A stretch of DNA of 64,000 bases from Bacteroidota bacterium (GCA_963169645.1 CAUJCO010000004.1:62001-126000), one strand, 5' to 3'. Shown: positions 25,588 through 34,668, counted from the stretch's first letter. The notes: generated from the sequence alone by a model not told the origin. Program-made: numbers and translations.

Positions 25588-26790
25588 ATGCCAACCATTT
25601 CCCAAAAAGGCAGATTAATGCCATCGTCCCCAATTCGTAAGTTAGCGCCTTATGCTGAGCGTGCTAAAAAAAACGGTATTCATGTTTATCATCTCAACAT
25701 TGGGCAACCCGATATTGAAACACCACATCAATTTTGGGATGCCATCAAAAATATAGATAGAAAAGTATTAGAATATTCGCCATCTGATGGATTTGAAGAA
25801 ATTAAAAAAAGATATGCCCGTTTTTTTCAAACAAGATATGGCTTAACCAATTTGCTTCCGGAAGATTTATTAGTAACAACCGGTGGTTCTGAAGCATTAA
25901 TGTTTACCTTGTTTTCTATTTTAGACAGCGATGACGAAATTATTATTCCGGAACCATTGTATGCAAATTATATTGGATTTTCAAAAAGTGGAAATATAAA
26001 CGTTCGACCAATACCTACGCAATTTGAAAATGGATTTGCATTGCCTTCTATAGATGAATTTGAAAAAGTAATCAACGAAAAAACAAAAGCAATCTTAATT
26101 TGTAATCCAAATAATCCAACCGGTTACGCATATAGTGATAGTGAGTTGCACCGATTAAAAGAAATTGTACTAAAACACAATTTATTTTTAATTAGTGACG
26201 AAGTATATCGCGATTTTATATATGCAGATAACAATGAATATACTTCTATATTTAGCTTTCCCGAAATTGAACAAAATGCTATCATTGTTGACTCACTTTC
26301 CAAACGTTTCAGTGCATGTGGCGCCAGAATTGGAATGGTAGCAACTAAAAATAAAGAAGTATTACAAACCGTTTTAAAATTTGCACAGCAACGCTTGAGT
26401 CCGCCAACGGTAGAGCAATTAGGTGCCATAGCAATGTTTGATGTAGAAGAAAATTATTTTACAAAAGTAAACATTGAATATAGAAAACGAAGAGACACGT
26501 TGGTAGAAGGCATGAACGCTATTGAAGGTGTAAAATGCCATGTGCCCGGTGGTGCATTTTATTGTATTGTTCAATTGCCGGTAAAAGATACAGATGCCTT
26601 TTGCCAATGGATGTTAAGTGATTTTAATTATGAAAATGAAACGGTGATGATGGCTCCAGCAAGCGGATTTTATACATCCGAAGAAAAAGGTAAAAATGAA
26701 GTTCGTGTTGCGTATGTATTAAATTGCAACGATTTGAAAAAAGCAATAAAATGCTTAGAAGAAGGATTGAAGGTGTATAATAGTTTATAA
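25588..26790 (+). CDS. class I/II PLP aminotransferase (aspartate-aminotransferase-like)
   Basis: 400 residues. A fold-type I aminotransferase: HLNIGQPDIETP, the glycine loop TTGGSEALMFTLF, CNPNNPTGYAYSD, ISDEVYRDFIY, and SLSKRFSACGARIGM with the PLP lysine; NEVRVAYVLN carries the substrate-binding arginine. The sequence resembles PLP transaminases acting on aspartate or aromatic/branched substrates; substrate cannot be fixed. It is monocistronic, with a promoter box and a weak hairpin downstream, and precedes the tmRNA gene. Confidence 0.92.
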   Translation: MPTISQKGRLMPSSPIRKLAPYAERAKKNGIHVYHLNIGQPDIETPHQFWDAIKNIDRKVLEYSPSDGFEEIKKRYARFFQTRYGLTNLLPEDLLVTTGGSEALMFTLFSILDSDDEIIIPEPLYANYIGFSKSGNINVRPIPTQFENGFALPSIDEFEKVINEKTKAILICNPNNPTGYAYSDSELHRLKEIVLKHNLFLISDEVYRDFIYADNNEYTSIFSFPEIEQNAIIVDSLSKRFSACGARIGMVATKNKEVLQTVLKFAQQRLSPPTVEQLGAIAMFDVEENYFTKVNIEYRKRRDTLVEGMNAIEGVKCHVPGGAFYCIVQLPVKDTDAFCQWMLSDFNYENETVMMAPASGFYTSEEKGKNEVRVAYVLNCNDLKKAIKCLEEGLKVYNSL

Positions 26791-26805
26791 TTTGTATTTT
26801 TGTGG

Positions 26806-26829
26806 AACTTAAATTTCACCATTTAAGTT
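26806..26829 (+). terminator. weak hairpin after the aminotransferase
   Basis: AACTTAAAT/ATTTAAGTT stem with a TTCACC loop. AT-rich and without a strong T-run, so only moderately convincing. Confidence 0.4.
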
Positions 26830-26929
26830 ATATACATAGTTCTTTTAAAAATGCTGTCTATTTGTGTTTGATTCATTCGTTAAATCATCTTTTGAAATTA
26901 CAATATCAAGAGAATAGATATTTATAATT

Positions 26930-27297
26930 GGGGTTGACAGGAATTGACGGCAGGATAGTTGGTAAGTAAGCATGCCGAGCATTGTGCAATTTGGCTCGTA
27001 AAACTTAACGCATGAAACTTTTTTATATGGCGAGAATAATTTCGCGTTGGCTGCTTAATACAGGTTATTAAGCTTGGCCTTTGCTCCTCGAATCGGTTTT
27101 TCCGATGCCATTCGACTGAGCATCATCCAATCGGAATAGTTGCTTAAAGGTTTCGATTAAGTAATGAAATAAAGAAAATAAGATTTTAATCGGTTAGCAA
27201 AAACGCCTGTTAGAATACGAAAAACAAGTTTGGGCTAAGCATGTAGAAAGCTTATGAACGTTTTGTCCGGACGCGAGTTCAAATCTCGCCAGCTCCA
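26930..27297 (+). ncRNA. ssrA: transfer-messenger RNA
   Basis: The 5' end GGGGTTGAC pairs with GTCAGCTCC-like 3' sequence (CAGCTCC ending at 27297), forming the alanine-tRNA-like acceptor stem. GGACGCGAGTTCAAATCTCG is the T-arm. The tag frame at 27029-27058 reads GENNFALAA then TAA, the Bacteroidota-type proteolysis tag. The G-U pair at acceptor position 3 is the AlaRS identity element. The CCA end is not encoded (the genome reads ACTA). It works with SmpB to rescue stalled ribosomes; alaS, which charges it, is also in this window. Pseudoknots lie between tag and 3' end, and a hairpin terminator follows. Confidence 0.97.
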
Positions 27298-27300
27298 CTA

Positions 27301-27335
27301 AAAAAATGCCATTTAATACAACAAATGGCATTTTT
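27301..27335 (+). terminator. tmRNA terminator
   Basis: AAAAAATGCCATTT/AAATGGCATTTTTT stem, 14 bp, with an 8-nt loop. It begins right after the tmRNA 3' end. Confidence 0.9.
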
Positions 27336-27539
27336 TATTTTACCCATATTGATTTAATTTTCATTAAAAATCAATATTTATGCTATCATCGTAAAAGCAG
27401 AGCCACGAGATAACATATAAAAAGAACAACATAATAAATTCTTGCACTTCCATGTTTTATAGTTTTCATCAAAACTAATATGAAATTCAATAGCAATTTA
27501 TTAGAATGTGTGAGTGGTCAATCTACTGCGTAAACGGAC

Positions 27540-28367
27540 TTATTTTTTCTTTTTGATGTCTCTAATCACACTTTTTACCATATTTTCTGAGGTAAAATTA
27601 CCGGCAGTTAATACTTTATAATAATAGTTTTCTTTTAAATGCATCAGTGCAAAAATCTCTTTCGATTTTTTTCCTTCATGATATAACCGGGTAACTTTTC
27701 CGGCAAAATCTTCGAAAAATTGTAGTTTATTTTGCAAACGTTTTTTACCACCTTCCACTTTGGGATTATGCGAACAAAACAAGGCATCAAAATCCAACGC
27801 CAACATTTTTTTTAATGATTCAATTTGCGTTAATAAACTTTCATCACTTCCAAAGTATTTAATTTTATCTGCCACAAATAAATCGCCGGAAAATAAATAA
27901 CCGTTGTTTTTTTCATAGTAACAATAATGTCCTTCACAATGTCCGGGTGTATAAATTGGTTGTAAACAATAGTTTTTTGTCGTAATTGTGTCTGTTTCTA
28001 AAATAGGATGCATAGATGCATCCTCTACTTTACCACTTATCATTTTTGATAAAGGAGACATCTTATAACCACGTTTTAAAATTTTAACGGTATATGGATG
28101 TGCGTATGCTTCTGCAGGTAAAGCTTGCATCAAAAAGCCAACATTTCCGGTGTGATCTTCATGATAATGCGTAATTAAAATTTTTTGAATCTGATGCTCT
28201 TGTGCAACTTTCCAAATATTGTCGCGATTGAAACGTTGAGCTGTATCTATTAATAAATCATCTAAAACAAATGTATAGACGGTTTGGATATTATTACCTA
28301 AGCTGTAAATACTAAAGCGATAATAATGTACACCATTAAACTCATAATTAAACCGCCGAACTGCCAT
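27540..28367 (-). CDS. MBL-fold metallo-hydrolase
   Basis: 275 residues. The metallo-beta-lactamase metal site is present: HYHEDHTGN (HxHxDH), a later His in TPGHCEGHYC, GYLFSGDLFV with the bridging Asp, and LFCSHNPKV. The C-terminal helices (SKEIFALMHL) resemble the winged-helix-like tail of LACTB2/glyoxalase II-type relatives, which hydrolyse thioesters or RNA. The specific substrate is not predictable. The -7 box lies 4 nt upstream of the start, implying a leaderless mRNA. Confidence 0.88.
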   Translation of the reverse strand: MAVRRFNYEFNGVHYYRFSIYSLGNNIQTVYTFVLDDLLIDTAQRFNRDNIWKVAQEHQIQKILITHYHEDHTGNVGFLMQALPAEAYAHPYTVKILKRGYKMSPLSKMISGKVEDASMHPILETDTITTKNYCLQPIYTPGHCEGHYCYYEKNNGYLFSGDLFVADKIKYFGSDESLLTQIESLKKMLALDFDALFCSHNPKVEGGKKRLQNKLQFFEDFAGKVTRLYHEGKKSKEIFALMHLKENYYYKVLTAGNFTSENMVKSVIRDIKKKK

Positions 28368-28371
28368 TGCA

Positions 28372-28379
28372 CAAAAATA
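28372..28379 (-). promoter_or_regulatory. -7 promoter box of the MBL gene
   Basis: TATTTTTG on the minus strand, 4 nt before the ATG at 28367. Confidence 0.55.
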
Positions 28380-28463
28380 TTATGCCCAAAATTAAAATTA
28401 CTTTACTAAAGAAAACAATTTTGTAAGAAATGATTTTTATATTAGTTATACTAAAATCTAAAT

Positions 28464-29339
28464 ATGAAGAAATTTTTAATCGGAGGAATTTTATTAGTAG
28501 CACTTGTTGCAGGCATCATTTTTTTTATGACTAAAACGATGATGCAAATGCAAATAGACAAAGCTGTTCAAATTCATATTAACGACAAAGTACCGTTAGA
28601 GGCTAATATTGACAGCACTATATTAATTTCCTTGATGAATGATTTACAAACAAAAATTAATGTCAATGACGAATTAAAAATTAAGTTAGATGAAACATTT
28701 GATGTGCCATTAAAAATGAATTTAAAAGTACCCTTAAATACGGAAGTTTTTATGGATCAAGAGTTAGATTTAAAATTTGATTTACCGGTTGACATCAATT
28801 TAGATCAAACAGAAATGCCATTAAAAGATTTAGTAATTCCATTTAATAAAAAATTGAGAATTGAAGATTCATTGGCGGTTGATTTTTCGATTCCATTAGA
28901 CACAAAAATCAGAACAAATTTCAAACATTTCTTCAATATCTCTTTACCCGTAAAAGCTACTATTCCGGTGCAAGTAAAAATTCCGATTAATCAACCTTTA
29001 CAAGTTGTTGATACGCTTACATTAAGCATGCAAGATTATCATATTCCATTGCGAACCATTATTCCTGTTGAAGCAAAAGTACCGATTAAACAAATGGTGA
29101 AAATACAAGGTGAATTAATGGTCCCTGTTGATCAAAAAATACAAATCCCCCTTTCAAAAGTAATTTCCACACCGGTATTAGAGCCATTTACAGCGAATGT
29201 AAAAACTAACAACGATATTATTACAAGTTTTAAATCGGCATTGAAAGCCAATGCAAGTTTTAGTCAGCCATTACGCGTTGTTCAAATGGATTCTTTACGC
29301 ATTGAACCGGATAAAATAAAAGTAAGTATAAAAAAATAA
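28464..29339 (+). CDS. membrane-anchored repetitive beta-strand protein of unknown function
   Basis: 291 residues. One N-terminal transmembrane helix (residues 4-22) and then about 260 residues built from short alternating strands punctuated by V/I-P-L/V/I: VPLEANI, VPLKMNLKVPLNTEV, IPLDTKI, LPVKATIPVQVKIPI, VPVDQKIQIPL and so on, roughly every 10-14 residues. Charged and hydrophobic residues alternate, as in an elongated beta structure. No Cys and no catalytic motif. It would project into the periplasm from the inner membrane. I do not recognise the family. It is followed by a strong bidirectional terminator. Confidence 0.75.
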   Translation: MKKFLIGGILLVALVAGIIFFMTKTMMQMQIDKAVQIHINDKVPLEANIDSTILISLMNDLQTKINVNDELKIKLDETFDVPLKMNLKVPLNTEVFMDQELDLKFDLPVDINLDQTEMPLKDLVIPFNKKLRIEDSLAVDFSIPLDTKIRTNFKHFFNISLPVKATIPVQVKIPINQPLQVVDTLTLSMQDYHIPLRTIIPVEAKVPIKQMVKIQGELMVPVDQKIQIPLSKVISTPVLEPFTANVKTNNDIITSFKSALKANASFSQPLRVVQMDSLRIEPDKIKVSIKK

Positions 29340-29357
29340 GCAAGTTTCACATAAAAT

Positions 29358-29390
29358 AAAAAAGCAGCGTATTTACTAGGCTGCTTTTTT
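29358..29390. terminator. bidirectional terminator
   Basis: AAAAAAGCAGC/GCTGCTTTTTT stem with an 11-nt loop. It separates the repetitive protein gene from the convergent SDR gene. Confidence 0.9.
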
Positions 29391-29419
29391 ATATCATCAA
29401 ATTATAAATTACTTATAAA

Positions 29420-30238
29420 CTATACGAAGAAATCCGGTGTCAGTTCAACACCAGGTTTTACAGCATATTGGTCTAAATCTGCAATGCCTTCACTTTGCAA
29501 CACTTCATCATCTATAAAGAAATTTCCGGTGCATGTTTTAGCATCTCTTTTCAATATATAATACGCTGCATCTGCAATAATTTCGGGCTTTCTAGATGAA
29601 TTTGCTACCGATTCGCCACCTAATAAATTTAACACGGCTGCCGTAGCAATGGTTGTTCTAGGCCATAATGCATTAACGCCAACTTTTCCTTTGTACTCAC
29701 CACTTAAACCTAATACTACTAAGCTCATTCCAAATTTTGCAATGGAATATCCGGTATGTCCGGCAAACCATTTTTCTTGAATAGAAGTTAACGGTGGCGA
29801 CAACATTAAAATATGCGGATTTTCTGCTTTTAATAAATGTGGCATACAATATTTAGAACAAATAAATGTACCGCGTGTATTAATGTCTTGCATTAAATCG
29901 TATCGCTTCATATCCAATTGTTCTAACGGCGAAAGATTAATAGCGGATGCGTTATTTACTAAAATATCAATTCCACCAAATGTTGCTACTGTTTGTTCTA
30001 CTGCTGCAATCACTTCTTCATCATTGCGTATATCGCATTTGATAGCCAAGCCTTTTCCACCTGCCTTATTCATGTCTTCAGCTGCTGAATAAATTGTTCC
30101 ACCTAGTTTTGGGTGTACTTCTATACTTTTAGCAGCTATCACAATGTTTGCACCTTCTGATGCTAATTTCATTCCTATAGCGTGTCCAATTCCGCGTGTT
30201 CCACCGGAAATAAATACTGTTTTGTTTTTAAATGACAT
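29420..30238 (-). CDS. short-chain dehydrogenase/reductase, HSDL2-like
   Basis: 272 residues. Cofactor loop ISGGTRGIGHAIG, CDIRNDEEV, the LVNNAS strand and the YSIAK catalytic Tyr-Lys give a classical SDR. Distinctive segments PPLTSIQEKWFAGHTGYSIAKFG and VNALWPRTTIATAAVLNLLGG match the hydroxysteroid-dehydrogenase-like protein 2 group; in that group the NADP-type fold is often linked to lipid metabolism and an SCP2 domain. Here no SCP2 domain is attached, but a free-standing SCP2 protein lies at 59.7 kb. It follows the SIMPL gene by 20 bp on the same strand, next to the beta-oxidation genes. Confidence 0.9.
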   Translation of the reverse strand: MSFKNKTVFISGGTRGIGHAIGMKLASEGANIVIAAKSIEVHPKLGGTIYSAAEDMNKAGGKGLAIKCDIRNDEEVIAAVEQTVATFGGIDILVNNASAINLSPLEQLDMKRYDLMQDINTRGTFICSKYCMPHLLKAENPHILMLSPPLTSIQEKWFAGHTGYSIAKFGMSLVVLGLSGEYKGKVGVNALWPRTTIATAAVLNLLGGESVANSSRKPEIIADAAYYILKRDAKTCTGNFFIDDEVLQSEGIADLDQYAVKPGVELTPDFFV

Positions 30239-30258
30239 ATAAACTTTATTTAGGTTAA

Positions 30259-30996
30259 TTATTTAAGTTGATATTCTGATTTAACGGTAATAGATGCCGT
30301 TTTTATTTTACTCGATGTATTAAAAGAACCACCATAGGTGTAGTCTTCATTTGAATTTTTACCGGTAATTTGAAAAATGCCCATCGAAGATTTTACCAAA
30401 CCTTTTAACGCAGCATCTGAGTTTTTAGCAATCGTTTCTGCACGCAACATAGCATCAGCGGAAGCATTCGCCAACAACTCAATTTTAATATCTTTTAATT
30501 TAGAATAGTAATATCTTGGAGCGGAAGAATTTAATTCGATATTTTGGTCGATAAGTTGAGCAATATCTTTATAAATACTTTCTACTTTAGCAATTTCTTT
30601 CGATTCAATTGATACATTCTGAGATAATATATAACCATTGAAACGTTGAAAATATCCACCATTTCCGTTGTTCTCATTTATAAAATCTTTATTAATAGAT
30701 ACAGCTGTAAATACAATTTCTTTTTCTGCAATACCTTTTGCCAACAAAAAATTTCGAATCTTACTTTCATCTTGTTTCAATTCTGCATACGCCGATTTCA
30801 TATCCATAGATTGCCTACTATAATTACCATCCCATACAATTAAGTCGCTCACAAAATCTTTTTCTGCCAAACCTGTAACCGTTACGCTTTGTTGTTTTTT
30901 GAATTTATATTTATAGGCATTTGCCAATAAATAAGCACTTATAATGCATGCTAAACTTATTAGAATAGCAAATATTGTTTTAGAATTGTTTTCCAT
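30259..30996 (-). CDS. SIMPL-domain protein, membrane-anchored
   Basis: 245 residues from the ATG at 30996; a -7 box 6 nt upstream rejects the 40-codon extension to 31116. An N-terminal TM helix (about residues 6-25) is followed by a SIMPL (DUF541) domain: VTVTGLAEKDFVSDLIVWDGNY at the start, the helical AYAELKQDESKIRNFLLAKG region and KIELLANASADAMLRAETIAKNSDAALKGL. The family is envelope-associated with unclear function; some members assemble into oligomeric rings. The first gene of a SIMPL-SDR pair, divergent from thiolase. Confidence 0.9.
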   Translation of the reverse strand: MENNSKTIFAILISLACIISAYLLANAYKYKFKKQQSVTVTGLAEKDFVSDLIVWDGNYSRQSMDMKSAYAELKQDESKIRNFLLAKGIAEKEIVFTAVSINKDFINENNGNGGYFQRFNGYILSQNVSIESKEIAKVESIYKDIAQLIDQNIELNSSAPRYYYSKLKDIKIELLANASADAMLRAETIAKNSDAALKGLVKSSMGIFQITGKNSNEDYTYGGSFNTSSKIKTASITVKSEYQLK

Positions 30997-31002
30997 AGTT
31001 AT

Positions 31003-31010
31003 CAAATGTA
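31003..31010 (-). promoter_or_regulatory. -7 promoter box of the SIMPL-SDR operon
   Basis: TACATTTG on the minus strand, 6 nt before the ATG at 30996. It decides the start. Confidence 0.55.
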
Positions 31011-31058
31011 AATAATTTTTTTGAAAACTACTTCCAAACAATAACTTAACTTTCAATT

Positions 31059-31076
31059 TACAATGCATGCATTGTA
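31059..31076. promoter_or_regulatory. 18-bp perfect palindrome, candidate operator
   Basis: TACAATGCATGCATTGTA is identical on both strands. It sits in the divergent SIMPL/thiolase intergenic region, 38 bp before the thiolase ATG and about 50 bp upstream of the SIMPL -7 box. A dimeric regulator could control both operons. No regulator gene adjoins. Confidence 0.5.
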
Positions 31077-31114
31077 TTTGTGTATATTTACTTTCAAAAT
31101 AAATTAAATTCAAC

Positions 31115-32389
31115 ATGAAAAAAGTAGTATTTATCGATGGTGTTCGTACGCCATTCTTGAAATCAGGTACAGATTATATGGACTTAATGTCTTATCAATT
31201 AGGTCAATTTGCTATCAAAGGTTTAGTTGACAAAACAGGAATAGATGTAAATGAGGTAGATAGAGTAATATATGGTAACGTAATTTCTAACGTGCGTACA
31301 GAAAATGTAGCACGTGAAGCTGCCGTAACTGCAGGTATTCCGGTAAAAGCAACATGTAATACGGTAAAACAAGCTTGTATTTCTGCGAACCAAGCAATTG
31401 CCAATGCTGTTGATTCTATTCAAGTTGGAAGATCGGAAGTAATTATTTCAGGTGGAACAGAATGTACTTCTGATACACCAATTGGTTATACCAAAGAAAT
31501 GCGTAAAAAATTATTTGCCGCACAAAAATTAAGCACACCAATGGAATATGCAAAATTTGCAACCACATTGCGTCCTGCTGATTTCTTGCCGGACAGACCA
31601 TCCATCACAGAGTTTATTACTGGAAGAACAATGGGACAAGATTGTGAAATTTTAGCACAAAAATTTGGTGTTACTCGTGAAGAGCAAGATAATTTTGCAG
31701 CTGCATCGCATCAAAATGCCGGAAAAGCACAAGAAGCCGGATTATTAGATGATGTTATCGACGTACAATTACCACCTAACTTCACTCCTATTTCAAAAGA
31801 TAATGGTGTGCGTGGTGATACTACCGTAGAAAAAATTTCTAAATTAAAACCAGCTTTTGATAAATATGTAGGAACTATTACAGCTGCGAATGCTTCTTTC
31901 TTAACAGATGGTGCAACTGCTGTTTTATTAACATCAGAAGATAAAGCAAAAGAATTAGGTTTAAAACCAAAAGCAGAAATCGTTGACTATGCTTTCACGG
32001 GCGGCGACTTATACGAAGAATTATTATTAGGACCGGCTTATTCCATTGCTGCCGTATTAAAATCAACCGGTTTAACGATTGACGATATTGATGTATTTGA
32101 AATTCACGAAGCATTTGCAGGACAAGTTTTAGCCAATATAAACGCATTAAAATCTGCAGAATGGTGCAAAAAACAATTAGGCTTAGATAAACCAATTGGA
32201 CAAATTCCATTAAACAAAGTAAATGCTTGGGGTGGCTCATTATCCATTGGTCATCCATTTGGTGCTACAGGTGGTCGTTTGCTTACAATGGCAGCAAATC
32301 GTTTACAAAAAGACGGTGGAAAATATGCATTATTGGCTGCTTGTGCTGCCGGTGCACACGGTCATGCAATGATTATCAAAAAATATTAA
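31115..32389 (+). CDS. fadI: acetyl-CoA C-acyltransferase (3-ketoacyl-CoA thiolase), FadI-like
   Basis: 424 residues. Cleaves 3-ketoacyl-CoA with CoA to acetyl-CoA and a shortened acyl-CoA. The nucleophile is Cys88 in VKQACISANQA; the remaining active-site blocks are IHEAFAGQ, GHPFGATGGR and CAAGAHGHAM with the second Cys and His. Length and the RTENVAREAA segment resemble FadI rather than the shorter AtoB thiolases. It is followed 83 bp later by the FadJ-like gene, the usual beta-oxidation pair, with a 12-bp-stem hairpin between them. Confidence 0.93.
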   Translation: MKKVVFIDGVRTPFLKSGTDYMDLMSYQLGQFAIKGLVDKTGIDVNEVDRVIYGNVISNVRTENVAREAAVTAGIPVKATCNTVKQACISANQAIANAVDSIQVGRSEVIISGGTECTSDTPIGYTKEMRKKLFAAQKLSTPMEYAKFATTLRPADFLPDRPSITEFITGRTMGQDCEILAQKFGVTREEQDNFAAASHQNAGKAQEAGLLDDVIDVQLPPNFTPISKDNGVRGDTTVEKISKLKPAFDKYVGTITAANASFLTDGATAVLLTSEDKAKELGLKPKAEIVDYAFTGGDLYEELLLGPAYSIAAVLKSTGLTIDDIDVFEIHEAFAGQVLANINALKSAEWCKKQLGLDKPIGQIPLNKVNAWGGSLSIGHPFGATGGRLLTMAANRLQKDGGKYALLAACAAGAHGHAMIIKKY

Positions 32390-32404
32390 TAAAGTATTGT
32401 GTGC

Positions 32405-32441
32405 ATAGTGATGAGTAAATAGAAATATGACTCATCACTAT
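32405..32441 (+). other. 12-bp intergenic hairpin between thiolase and fadJ
   Basis: ATAGTGATGAGT pairs perfectly with ACTCATCACTAT across a 13-nt loop. No T-run follows; instead a 6-bp TCACTA-type repeat continues to about 32460. It is a candidate RNA-processing or differential-expression element. Confidence 0.55.
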
Positions 32442-32472
32442 CACTATAATTATCACTATAACCACAATTTAT

Positions 32473-34668
32473 ATGGCAACTCTAAAAAGAGAAGATTTTT
32501 TATCAATTGAAAAAAATCCGAATGGTGTTTGTACGATTTGGATGGACCAAAAAAATGAGAAAATAAATAAAATTGGACCTGATTTAGTGGAACTTTTTAA
32601 TGAAGTTTTTTCTGAATTAGATCAAGATGATTCCATTAAAGCATTTGTATTAAGCAGCAAGAAAAAAGATTTTATTGCTGGTGCAGATATCGACGCATTT
32701 AAAAAAGTACAAAAGCCGGGCGATTGGAAACCCATTTCAATAAAAGGACATGCTAGCTTAAATCGAATTGAAAAATCTAAAAAGCCGATTGTTGCTGCTA
32801 TTCACGGCAATGCATTAGGCGCAGGTTTAGAAATTGCATTGGCTTGTCATGCACGTATTTTATCTAATGACAAATCTACAAAACTTGCTTTGCCTGAAGT
32901 AAAATTAGGTTTGTTACCAGGCGGCGGTGGTACGCAGCGTTTACCTCGTTTAGTAGGTTTGCAAGCTGCATTAGATATGATGCTTACCGGTAAAAATGTG
33001 TTTGCAATGCCGGCTTTAAAAATGGGATTAGCCGACAAAGTAGTACATGTAACGGCCTTGCAAAAAGCAGCACAAAAATTTGCATTGGAATTAGTAGAAA
33101 AACCAATTGTACGGGAAAGAAACGAAATAAATTTAGATACTTTAAAAGCTGGTTTTCCCTCTTTACAAAAAGCGGTTACCAACTTGGTGTTAGAAGCACC
33201 TTTGGTAAATAAAATTGTGTTTGACCAAGCAAGAAAAATGGTAGACAAACAAGCACATGGCAATTATCCTGCACTTTACAAAATTTTGGAATGTGTGGAA
33301 ATTGGTTGGAACCAAGGTTTAGAAAAAGGCTATGCTGCTGAAGTAGAAAAATTTGAGGAGTTAATTTTATCTCCTGTTTCTCGTCAGTTAATCAATATTT
33401 TCTTTGCTATGACGGATAAAAAGAAAAATCCTTACGACGAAAAATTGATTAAGAAAGTACATCGCGTAGGTATGATTGGTGCCGGATTTATGGGTGCCGG
33501 CATTGCCGAAGTTTCTATGAATGATGATATGCATGTTTTGTTGAAAGACATCAACCAAGACATGATTTCATCTGCATACAAAACCATCTACAACAACTAC
33601 AATAAACGTGTTTCTAAAAAAGCAATGACCAAAATTGAATTGGAAGAAAGAATGGCGTTGCTTTCCGGAAGTTTAAATTACGAAGACTTAGACAACCAAG
33701 AAATTATAATTGAAGCGGTTTTTGAAGATTTGAAATTAAAACAAAACATCTTAAAAGATGTAGAAAACAATGCCAAACCAAACACCATTTTTGCAAGTAA
33801 TACTTCTGCATTACCATTGCGATTTATTGCAGAAAAAGCAAAAAATCCGGAATTGGTAATTGGTATGCACTACTTCTCTCCTGTTCCGAAAATGCCATTA
33901 TTGGAAATTGTAAAAACAGATAAAACGGCAGATTGGGTTATTGCTACTTGCTATGATGTAGGTGTGCGTCAAGGAAAAACAGTAATTGTGGTAAAAGATG
34001 GACCTGGTTTTTATACCACACGTATTTTAGCACCATTAATGAATGAAGCTCAATTATTGTTAGATGAAGGTGGCGACATCTTACAAATCGATAAAGAGAT
34101 GAATTTATTCGGGTTCCCTGTTGGTCCGATTACCTTAGCAGATGAAGTTGGTATTGATGTCGGTGCACACATTATGAGTGGTGAATTGATGGAAGAATTA
34201 TTGTCTTCTCGTCCGAAATTTAAAGTAAGCAAAACTCTTTTAGAAATTTCAAAAGCCGGTTATAAAGGCAGAAAAAATAAAAAAGGTTTTTACAAATACG
34301 ATGAAAAAGGTAAAAAAGTTTCCGGTCAAGTAGATGCTGAAATTTACAACTATTACGGTGGTAACAAACGCACTAAAATGGATGCCAATGACATACATAT
34401 GCGTTGTGCTTTTGCAATGGTAAACGAAGCCGCATTGTGCTTGCAAGAAGGTATCATCGAAAGTCCGTTAGATGGTGATATAGGTGCTGTATTTGGTTTA
34501 GGATTTCCACCATTCCGTGGTGGTCCGTTCCGTTATATTGACGAAATTGGAGCTCAAAAAGCAGTAGATATTTTGAACGATTTAACTGCTCGTTTTGGAG
34601 AGCGTTTTGAACCGGCTCAAATATTAATTGATTACGCAAAAAGTGGTAAGAAATTTTACAATAAGTAA
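32473..34668 (+). CDS. fadJ: bifunctional enoyl-CoA hydratase/3-hydroxyacyl-CoA dehydrogenase, FadJ-like
   Basis: 731 residues. N-terminal crotonase domain (about 10-200): FIAGADIDAF oxyanion loop, HGNALGAGLEIALACH, PEVKLGLLPGGGGTQRLPR with the catalytic Glu. NAD-binding 3-hydroxyacyl-CoA dehydrogenase domain (about 330-510): VGMIGAGFMGAGIAEV, IEAVFEDLKLKQ, SNTSALP, GMHYFSPVPKMPLLEIV with catalytic His. C-terminal dehydrogenase domains follow, ending GLGFPPFRGGPFRYID. It catalyses the hydration and oxidation steps of beta-oxidation and partners the thiolase upstream. An octanucleotide array starts immediately after the stop. Confidence 0.95.
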   Translation: MATLKREDFLSIEKNPNGVCTIWMDQKNEKINKIGPDLVELFNEVFSELDQDDSIKAFVLSSKKKDFIAGADIDAFKKVQKPGDWKPISIKGHASLNRIEKSKKPIVAAIHGNALGAGLEIALACHARILSNDKSTKLALPEVKLGLLPGGGGTQRLPRLVGLQAALDMMLTGKNVFAMPALKMGLADKVVHVTALQKAAQKFALELVEKPIVRERNEINLDTLKAGFPSLQKAVTNLVLEAPLVNKIVFDQARKMVDKQAHGNYPALYKILECVEIGWNQGLEKGYAAEVEKFEELILSPVSRQLINIFFAMTDKKKNPYDEKLIKKVHRVGMIGAGFMGAGIAEVSMNDDMHVLLKDINQDMISSAYKTIYNNYNKRVSKKAMTKIELEERMALLSGSLNYEDLDNQEIIIEAVFEDLKLKQNILKDVENNAKPNTIFASNTSALPLRFIAEKAKNPELVIGMHYFSPVPKMPLLEIVKTDKTADWVIATCYDVGVRQGKTVIVVKDGPGFYTTRILAPLMNEAQLLLDEGGDILQIDKEMNLFGFPVGPITLADEVGIDVGAHIMSGELMEELLSSRPKFKVSKTLLEISKAGYKGRKNKKGFYKYDEKGKKVSGQVDAEIYNYYGGNKRTKMDANDIHMRCAFAMVNEAALCLQEGIIESPLDGDIGAVFGLGFPPFRGGPFRYIDEIGAQKAVDILNDLTARFGERFEPAQILIDYAKSGKKFYNK

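Noticed and set aside
27336-27539. Small gene between the tmRNA terminator and the MBL gene
   Set aside because: All frames are short, stop-rich and without a promoter box; only weak AT hairpins are present.
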